The notes under the pieces are model-generated. The model made no database searches, was not told the DNA's origin, and saw only the letters and a program-made list of their open reading frames with translations. This document shows, in pieces, positions 58,072 to 64,000 of a stretch of DNA of 64,000 nt (within the stretch, counting starts at the first letter, position 1; every line of letters begins with the position of its first letter). This DNA is from Papaver somniferum (lineage: Eukaryota; Streptophyta; Magnoliopsida; Ranunculales; Papaveraceae). The position numbers and the translations under genes are program-made. The DNA is taken from assembly GCF_003573695.1 (NCBI RefSeq), contig NC_039358.1, positions 232,327,560 through 232,391,559 of the forward strand, read 5' to 3'.

Positions 58072-58805
58072 ATGTCTTCCTCAAACAAAACTTTCCATGC
58101 TCGTTCAATCAGTTTGCCCACCAGATCCAACCCACTCGCTGCTGCAGTTGAGGCGCAGTTGTGCAAATTGAGATCTTCAGATCTCACCTCATCCATCTCC
58201 AACAACTTTGTAGCTCTTAAAGACTTGTATGCATGTGTTGAGTATTTCCTTTCCACCGCAGACGGAAAATGCTTAGACGCAGTCTTGGACAGATCTGTCA
58301 TGTTGTTGGATGTCTGTGGAACTATTAAGGATGTTTGCTCTCAAATGAAGCAATCTGCCCAAGATCTTCAATCATCTATCCGCAGGAAATCAAATGAATT
58401 TGACGCATACATTAGCTCAAGAAAGAAAGTCTGCAAAGTCATCCAAAAATGCCTTTCAGACATTAAGAAAAACACCAACAAGAACAGTGATTCCGTCGCT
58501 GATGTCCTAACAGAAGTTGAAGCAATTACCTTTGTAGTTTTTGAATCTGTCTTGTCTTTCCTATCTTCACCAAAGCAAAGGTCGCTAGTCTCAAGTTGAC
58601 CACCAAAAGTGCAACCCAACAAGTTGTCAATGAAGTAACCAAGGTCGATATTGTATTGAAATCCAAAGTCACTGACGCAAAAGAAGTGCAGAAGCCATTG
58701 GCTGCCCTTGAAATGAACCTGCAAGAACTTGAAGATGGACTGGAATCTGTCTTTAGGTGTCTGATCAAGAACAGAGTTTCACTTCTTAACATTCTTAACC
58801 AGTAG
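58072..58805 (+). pseudogene. DUF241 family protein, copy 1, frameshifted
   Basis: DUF241 proteins are plant-specific, single-exon, helix-rich proteins of unclear biochemical role, distantly related to BPS1-type proteins. The frame starts MSSSNKTFHARS with the family's SLPTRSNP motif and runs through DLQSSIRR. A one-base deletion near 58595, relative to copy 2, makes it stop after 175 residues (SLVSS). The remaining C-terminal part (QELEDGLESVFRCLIKNR) continues in another frame to 58805. The promoter, TATA box and 3' flank are kept, so it may be transcribed and give a truncated protein. Confidence 0.9.
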
Positions 58806-59015
58806 ATCCATAGATATGTTAACCCCCATCGGTATTTTCCGCCTTTTATCAGGAATTACCTCATGGAAATTTTACTGTAAATACTGTATACAAGAAAAAA
58901 ACAACAAAGTATATTAATGCAAGATATCACTTTACTCAAACAACTGTCCCAAATTTACATAATTGTTTTTTTATTTTTTTATATTTTTTGTGTTGTTTCT
59001 GCAAATTTACATTTG

Positions 59016-59912
59016 GTAATTATATGTTCCATCATTAAAGCACACGTATTACTCGGTAATTAAAGTCATAATGGTTAAGGAAGTAGCACCTTTGATTATT
59101 GTATCAAATTAGCATGTGAAGATACTAATTGTTGGAGCTAGGAAGGGTAGATATGCACAGAACTTGAAGCTGTCAAGATTCAATATGTTTGTAAATCGAG
59201 ATCATCGATATGAAACCGCGTGTGTGTGTCTGTGTGACCTTTCATTGATGTATATAACGTCTTTACAACATAAATGATGCTGATTGTTAACATATAAAAT
59301 TAGAATTATCTTAATTGCAATCTTAAATAGAAGTCTGACAACAAATTAAGTTCCAGGTAGGATCTCAATGAAGAGAGGTGACAAAGGGAATCATTCAAAA
59401 TCTTGTTTTTACAAGTTCAGTGCCTAAGGTTCTAAAAGACAAGTATTAAATGGTAGATGCACAGACAACGCCACTTGAGAGGTGAATAAATATTAGCATG
59501 TACAGATTTAAGCTATGAAAGATAGCAACAAATACGAGAAGCTTACATGGAAATGAACTGCTCTTTCTTCACTATTTCAAATTTTATATGAATATTTGTG
59601 TCATTGTTAACATGAACAACGAACATACAAGGGCGATGATTACGGTAACTACAAGTATACGCAGCAATATATACCGTATATGTACAAAGCTTCGTACAAC
59701 CAGTTTATTACTATTAATTTTTGTAAGCACATCCTTCTACTATTTTAACTGCAACAGAATCAACAATTCTCCAATACGGAAACCACCATTTCTGTTTCCA
59801 TTTACCCATAATTAAGAGCAATTATTTTGCAAATTAAAGAAAAAATGAATTGGATTGTTTTTTCTTACGGTATTTGGTGAATAAAAAGACTTCAAGGAGA
59901 GGTTGCAAGATT
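59016..59912. other. spacer between the duplicated units
   Basis: No gene is seen. A segment near 59160-59215 (GAAGCTGTCAAGATTC, GAGATCATCGAT) resembles 57670-57715 in unit 1, so an older partial copy may lie here. Short frames are featureless. Confidence 0.4.
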
Positions 59913-60361
59913 TGTATTGTTCAATTGATTGTACTGTATCTTGCAACTTCGATGCATGGTTCCTTAGTTATTATCTTGATGTGCTACATGCTACATGTAC
60001 CTTACAGCTACAGGAACAGAATTTGGAAATAGAAACAGAAGTTTTTGTAACAACCAAATGCAGGAGCACAAGAGAGAGAATAGAGGAGTTATTAGATTCT
60101 TCGTGTTCCATAGACAGAGATGTTTAATTGCATGCACATTGTTGGTAAGTTAAAATATCATCTTACACCATCTGTATATATGCTTGTTGCTTGTGAAGTT
60201 AAAACATTATATAAAAACGCAAACCCGTGATTCGATATTATTATACAGCAAGGCAGGGACACAATAATACTTGTCATTAATGAAGGGGGCAAAGCTGAGA
60301 CAGGGGCGCGTATAGAGGGAAGTTCAACCACATGATCCCCTTGCTGTGCCTTGGAGCCTAA

Positions 60362-60370
60362 CTATAAAAG
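60362..60370 (+). promoter_or_regulatory. TATA box of DUF241 copy 2
   Basis: CTATAAAAG lies about 110 bases upstream of the ATG at 60473, at the same spacing as in copy 1. Confidence 0.7.
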
Positions 60371-60472
60371 AAGCAGCAGGAGAACCAATAACCATCATCA
60401 AAATATCATTTTCAACATTAACTTGTATATATAATCAAAAGGATTTTTCTTTTCTTCTAAACTAGGCGAAAA

Positions 60473-61207
60473 ATGTCTTCCTCAAACAAAACTTTCCATG
60501 CTCGTTCAGTCAGTTTGCCCACCAGATCCAACCCACTCGCTGCTGCAGTTGAGGCGCAGTTGTGCAGTTTGAGATCTTCAGATCTCAACTCATCCATCTC
60601 CAACAAATTGGTAGATCTTAAAGATTTGTACGAATGTGTTGAGGATTTCCTTTCTACCCAAGATGGAAAATGCTTAGACGCGGTCTTAGAAAGATCTGTC
60701 ATGTTGTTGGATATCTGTGGAACTATTAAGGATGTCTCATCTCAAATGAAGCAATCTGCCCAAGATCTTCAATCATCTATCCGCAGGCAATCAAATGAAT
60801 TTGATGCATACATGAGCTCTAGGAAGAAATCCTGCAAAGTCATCCAAAAATGCCTTTCAGACATTAAGAAAAACACCAACAAGAACAATGATCTCGTCAC
60901 TGATGTCCTAGCAGAAGTTGAAGCAATTACCTATGTAGTTTTTGAATCTGTCTTGTCTTTCCTATCTGCACCAAAGCAAAGGTCACTAGTCTCAAAGTTG
61001 ACCACCAAAAGTGCAACCCAACAAGTTGTCAATGAAGTAACCAAGGTCGATATCGTATTGAAATCCAAAGTCACTGACGCAAAAGAAGTGCAGAAGCCAT
61101 TGGCTGCCCTTGAAATGAACCTCCAAGAACTTGAAGATGGACTGGAATATGTCTTTAGGTGTCTGATCAAGAACAGAGTTTCACTTCTTAACATTCTTAA
61201 CCAGTAG
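60473..61207 (+). CDS. DUF241 family protein, copy 2 (open)
   Basis: This is an uninterrupted single-exon frame of 244 residues, within the usual DUF241 length range. The N-terminus carries the family motif SVSLPTRSNPLAA. The central part has LLDICGTIKDV and DLQSSIRRQSNEFDAY, and the C-terminus ends LIKNRVSLLNILNQ, all typical of the family. It is predicted mostly helical, with no signal peptide or membrane segment. The ATG is the first after the TATA box and agrees with copy 1. Family function is not established; some members affect root or organ growth. A copia element has inserted about 200 bases behind the stop and may affect the transcript end. Confidence 0.93.
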   Translation: MSSSNKTFHARSVSLPTRSNPLAAAVEAQLCSLRSSDLNSSISNKLVDLKDLYECVEDFLSTQDGKCLDAVLERSVMLLDICGTIKDVSSQMKQSAQDLQSSIRRQSNEFDAYMSSRKKSCKVIQKCLSDIKKNTNKNNDLVTDVLAEVEAITYVVFESVLSFLSAPKQRSLVSKLTTKSATQQVVNEVTKVDIVLKSKVTDAKEVQKPLAALEMNLQELEDGLEYVFRCLIKNRVSLLNILNQ

Positions 61208-61408
61208 ATCCATAGATATGTTACCCCCATCGGTATTTTCCGCCTTTTATCAGGAATTACCTCATGGAAATTTTACTGTAAATACTGTATACAAGAAAAA
61301 AAACAACAACGAAGTATATTAATACAAGAAATCATTTTACTCGAAACAATTTCGCAAATTTACATTATTCTGTTACCTTGTTTCGTTGTGTTTGTGCAAA
61401 TTTACATT

Positions 61409-61805
61409 TGTTGGAATCTTGCAACAATTGAAGAAACGTCAGATGTATCAAACAATAATATAAAGAACAGTATCAAACAACTCTACCACGAACAAATTGA
61501 TGAGGGCAGAATCACAGGTTCAACAAGCTGTCCTTAACACATTAGTTCGCGGGTATACTCTGAAGTAATGCTAAACCCCAACGTGCGAAGATGTGTCCAG
61601 GATAAGACTGCCCGATATAACTTGAGTTAGCACAACGCAAGTTACCCACTCTTGAACTCAGCAACAGGGATGGAAGCAAAACGCCGCACAAAATATAAGA
61701 AGAAGAAGAAGAAAAGTAGACCTAGAGATAGTCGCTGCCTTGTGTGTTTTTTAAAAACAGAATTTCAAGTCATATTTATAGGATGAGATACTTGCAAATC
61801 AAGTT

Positions 61806-61839
<34 letters not shown>

Positions 61840-62243
61840 NNNNNNNNNNNNNNTTTTTTTGTTTTCTTCAAAAACAAGTAAAACTCGTAAAAGGAATTTC
61901 CCACAAATAAAACTCTTAAAAAATAATTTTGGAATTAAATTCCTAAAGAAAAAATTCTCCAAAAAGTAAATCCGAATAGGAAAGGGACTTGGTGCATGGT
62001 ATACGCGTATATCGCATGGGTCAAAATATGTATTTTTGCCCACCCGCTCCAACCACGTTTTACAATTCATACATAAGTGTATGATTATATAGTGGAGCTC
62101 CTCTTTAGTTTTCCACAATGTGGGACTAAAGGTTCCACTTCATTCACCCAAAAATGAGTGAGTATCCTTAGACCCTTAGGTCATTAGATCAAACCATACC
62201 AAGACCATAAAATCTTTTTAATTAAAACTCATTTTCTCCAACA
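61409..62243 (-). repeat. 3' LTR of the right-hand copia element
   Basis: The ends are TGTTGGAAT and TCTCCAACA. The LTR abuts the polypurine complement ATCCCCCAC (62244-62252). It contains a long homopolymer T run and an assembly gap. A TSD cannot be checked because the other end is outside the window; the left flank is ACATT. Confidence 0.85.
61840..61853. other. assembly gap (14 N) in a poly-T run
   Basis: The N run sits between T homopolymers inside the LTR. Length and content here are unreliable. Confidence 0.99.
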
Positions 62244-62815
62244 ATCCCCCACATGAATGAAATATCGGAAAACGAAAAAATCAGAGTAAGGAAAATACCA
62301 TTTAGGCAAAGGTGTCCATGAGGTCTTGAACCTTGCTTAGTGAGAAGTTACCGGAACTACTAGCTAAACAGTGAACGCGATGTCTTGAACTGCTAGCGTT
62401 TGGTGTAGTTCAAATAATATCCACGCATGATATCCTCCAAGTGTTGCTAAGTTCGTGCCGTTTTGTCCATTTTGGCCCTGGACATATCCTGTTTCTCAGA
62501 ATGCTCTAAAGAATTGGCTCCATTCTCATAGGAAGCGACCCACTTCCTCATTCAGATAGGTGAGTTCCATCAAGAGTGCTTACTGCTACACCCCACTTCA
62601 ATCTTAAATTGAAACTATATAACTCATTAAGACTTAATTAAAAGTCATCCTCCACATGCAGTCACACTATCACATCAACACCATAGGGAAGGGACAGATA
62701 ATAAAATTATCTGATAGTGTTTACCTTTAACTACCACAAATTAGTTGTCTCATTCGAAACCTTGATCTTGGAATCTCCAGTCAGCAAGGTTGAGTATCCT
62801 TCATGGCAAGTTTAA
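62244..62815 (-). other. copia region between pol stop and 3' LTR
   Basis: Non-coding stretch of about 570 bases ending at the polypurine tract. Nothing else is recognised. Confidence 0.6.
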
Positions 62816-64000
62816 TTATTTGAGCCTAAGCCCCATCCCCTTCGATGCTTTACTAACTATCTCCTTGGACAAGCCTTTCGTCAAAGGGTCCGCGATATTC
62901 TCCTTGGACCTTGTCCAATCTATGGAAATAACGCCTGTTGAGATTAGTAATTTCAAAGAATCATGTCTTCTACGCATATGTATAGACTTTCCATTGTAGA
63001 AGCTATTTTTAGCTCTACCTATTGCAGATTTGCTGTCACAATGTATAGATATAGCTGGCACAGGCCTGTGCCAGAGAGGAATATCTTCTAAAAAGTTTCT
63101 TAGCCATTCGGCCTCCTCTCCTGCTTTATCTAACGCAATAAACTCCGACTCAATAGTTGAGCGAGCTATACATGTCTGTTTGGAACTCTTCCAAGATACA
63201 GACGCACCTGCTAGAGTGAATACATATCCACTCGTAGACTTAGACTCCTCTGAGTCTGCTATCCAGTTCGCATCGCAAAATCCCTCAAGGACGGCCGGAT
63301 ACCCTTCGTAATTCAAACAAAAGGTCATTGTGTACTTCAAGTACTTTAGCACTCTATTAAGTGCATCCCAATGTTTCTGCCCTGGATTACAAGTATACCT
63401 GCTTAACCTACTCACAGCATAAGCAATGTCTGGTCTCGTACAATTCATCAAATACATCAGACTTCCTATGACTCTTGAGTATTCAAGTTGGTTAACACCT
63501 ACACCCTTATTCTTCATGAGTTTGCAAGAAGAATCATATGGAGTGCAAACAGGTTTACAGTCAAACTGATTATATTTCTTAAGTATGGATTCAACATAAT
63601 GAGACTGACTCAGACTATAGCCATTAGAAGTTTTTCTAATCTTCATCCCTAATATGACATCAGCGGGGCCTAAGTCTTTCATGTCAAAGTTCTCATTCAA
63701 AATTTTCTTAGTGGTATTAATAACATCCATGTTTGTACCTAGTATAAGCATATCATCAACATACAAGCATACAATCACACAGGCATCCTTGACAAGTTTA
63801 GTATAAACACACTTATCAGATTCATTAATTCTAAAACCACTAGAAATCATCACATGATCAAATTTCTCATGCCACTGTTTAGGTGCTTGTTTCAATCCAT
63901 ACAAAGATTTCTTCAGTTTACAAACCTTCTTCTCACAACCTTTAACTACAAATCCTTCGGGTTGTTCCATATAAATTTCTTCATCTAATTCACCATTCAA
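62816..64000 (-). CDS. copia pol, reverse transcriptase and RNase H (partial, open)
   Basis: The visible 394 codons are uninterrupted and continue past the window edge. Reverse transcriptase blocks include [22 protein letters not shown] and the catalytic YVDD. The connection ([21 protein letters not shown]) and RNase H ([23 protein letters not shown]) follow, with acidic residues kept. The frame ends [11 protein letters not shown]...GMGLRLK, a usual copia pol end. Integrity suggests a young element, but only the 3' third can be judged. Confidence 0.93.
   Translation of the reverse strand: MNGELDEEIYMEQPEGFVVKGCEKKVCKLKKSLYGLKQAPKQWHEKFDHVMISSGFRINESDKCVYTKLVKDACVIVCLYVDDMLILGTNMDVINTTKKILNENFDMKDLGPADVILGMKIRKTSNGYSLSQSHYVESILKKYNQFDCKPVCTPYDSSCKLMKNKGVGVNQLEYSRVIGSLMYLMNCTRPDIAYAVSRLSRYTCNPGQKHWDALNRVLKYLKYTMTFCLNYEGYPAVLEGFCDANWIADSEESKSTSGYVFTLAGASVSWKSSKQTCIARSTIESEFIALDKAGEEAEWLRNFLEDIPLWHRPVPAISIHCDSKSAIGRAKNSFYNGKSIHMRRRHDSLKLLISTGVISIDWTRSKENIADPLTKGLSKEIVSKASKGMGLRLK

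Larger units (their letters stand above)
57343..59015 (+). repeat. tandem duplication unit 1 (DUF241 gene copy 1)
   Basis: Upstream words (TGTTCAATTAATTGTACTGTA, GAGCAGTAGGAGAACC), the coding region and the 3' flank (ATCGGTATTTTCCGCCTTTT) match unit 2 at 59913-61408 in the same order and orientation. Similarity ends about at TTTACATTTGG (59011). Confidence 0.85.
59913..61408 (+). repeat. tandem duplication unit 2 (DUF241 gene copy 2)
   Basis: The counterpart of 57343-59015. Its 3' end is cut by a copia LTR: unit 1 reads GCAAATTTACATTTGGTAAT, while unit 2 reads GCAAATTTACATT and then enters the LTR (TGTTGGAAT) at 61409. Confidence 0.85.
61409..64000 (-). mobile_element. Ty1/copia retrotransposon, 3' part, cut by window edge
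   Basis: Minus orientation. The 3' LTR is at 61409-62243, preceded on the minus strand by a polypurine tract (GTGGGGGAT) and by the reverse transcriptase/RNase H end of pol. The rest lies beyond base 64000. The pol part visible here has no stop codon, so the copy could be recent. Confidence 0.93.

Overview
The window is AT-rich nuclear DNA from a flowering plant. GT-AG introns, an intact plant-type SEC31 gene, DUF241 genes, plant mobile domain sequence and plant transposon families all point to a eudicot. I cannot fix the species from sequence alone. It holds one clear multi-exon housekeeping gene, a tandem pair of small plant-specific genes, and otherwise a deep stack of transposable elements, many with resolvable ends and target-site duplications (TSDs).

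Layout. 1-4090: 5' half of a decayed Ty1/copia retrotransposon (minus strand). About 5040-8290: a decayed inverted-repeat element. 8494-9776 and 11570-12300: two small Mutator-like elements, each filled with its own short-motif array. 9.8-11.5 kb: unassigned gene-like fragments. 12484-18669: a LINE whose 5' half is inverted relative to its 3' half. 19220-28601: SEC31 (minus strand, 21 exons, 1137 codons), the COPII outer-coat subunit. 29132-33409: a PIF/Harbinger element with a Myb/SANT-type ORF1, a plant mobile domain remnant and three AATAGCGCTATT arrays. 33582-39750: a second Harbinger element split by a CACTA transposon (33604-37951) that carries intron-containing fragments of at least three host genes (complex I MWFE subunit, RSZ-type SR protein, SUVH histone methyltransferase). 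39799-41820: a LINE copy with only ORF1 and the 3' tail, bounded by a 13-bp TSD. 41.9-46.4 kb: short dispersed repeats interrupted by Tourist-like MITEs. 46.7-48.8 kb: a broken LINE reverse transcriptase. 49.2-50.0 kb: a TGCATAAC/GTTATGCA palindrome array. 50.7-51.2 kb: an orphan first exon. 52011-52879: solo LTR. 53320-53781 and 56790-57284: two TRIM elements, the second with three LTRs. 57.3-61.4 kb: tandem duplication of a DUF241 gene; copy 1 is frameshifted and copy 2 is open. 61409-64000: the 3' end of a copia element inserted just behind copy 2.

The genes do not form a pathway. SEC31 and DUF241 copy 2 are the only genes that look functional. The most unusual pattern is that at least seven unrelated elements in this one window each carry a private array of short palindromic or alternately oriented motifs. 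A second highlight is the CACTA element that packages host gene fragments, including part of a heterochromatin methyltransferase.
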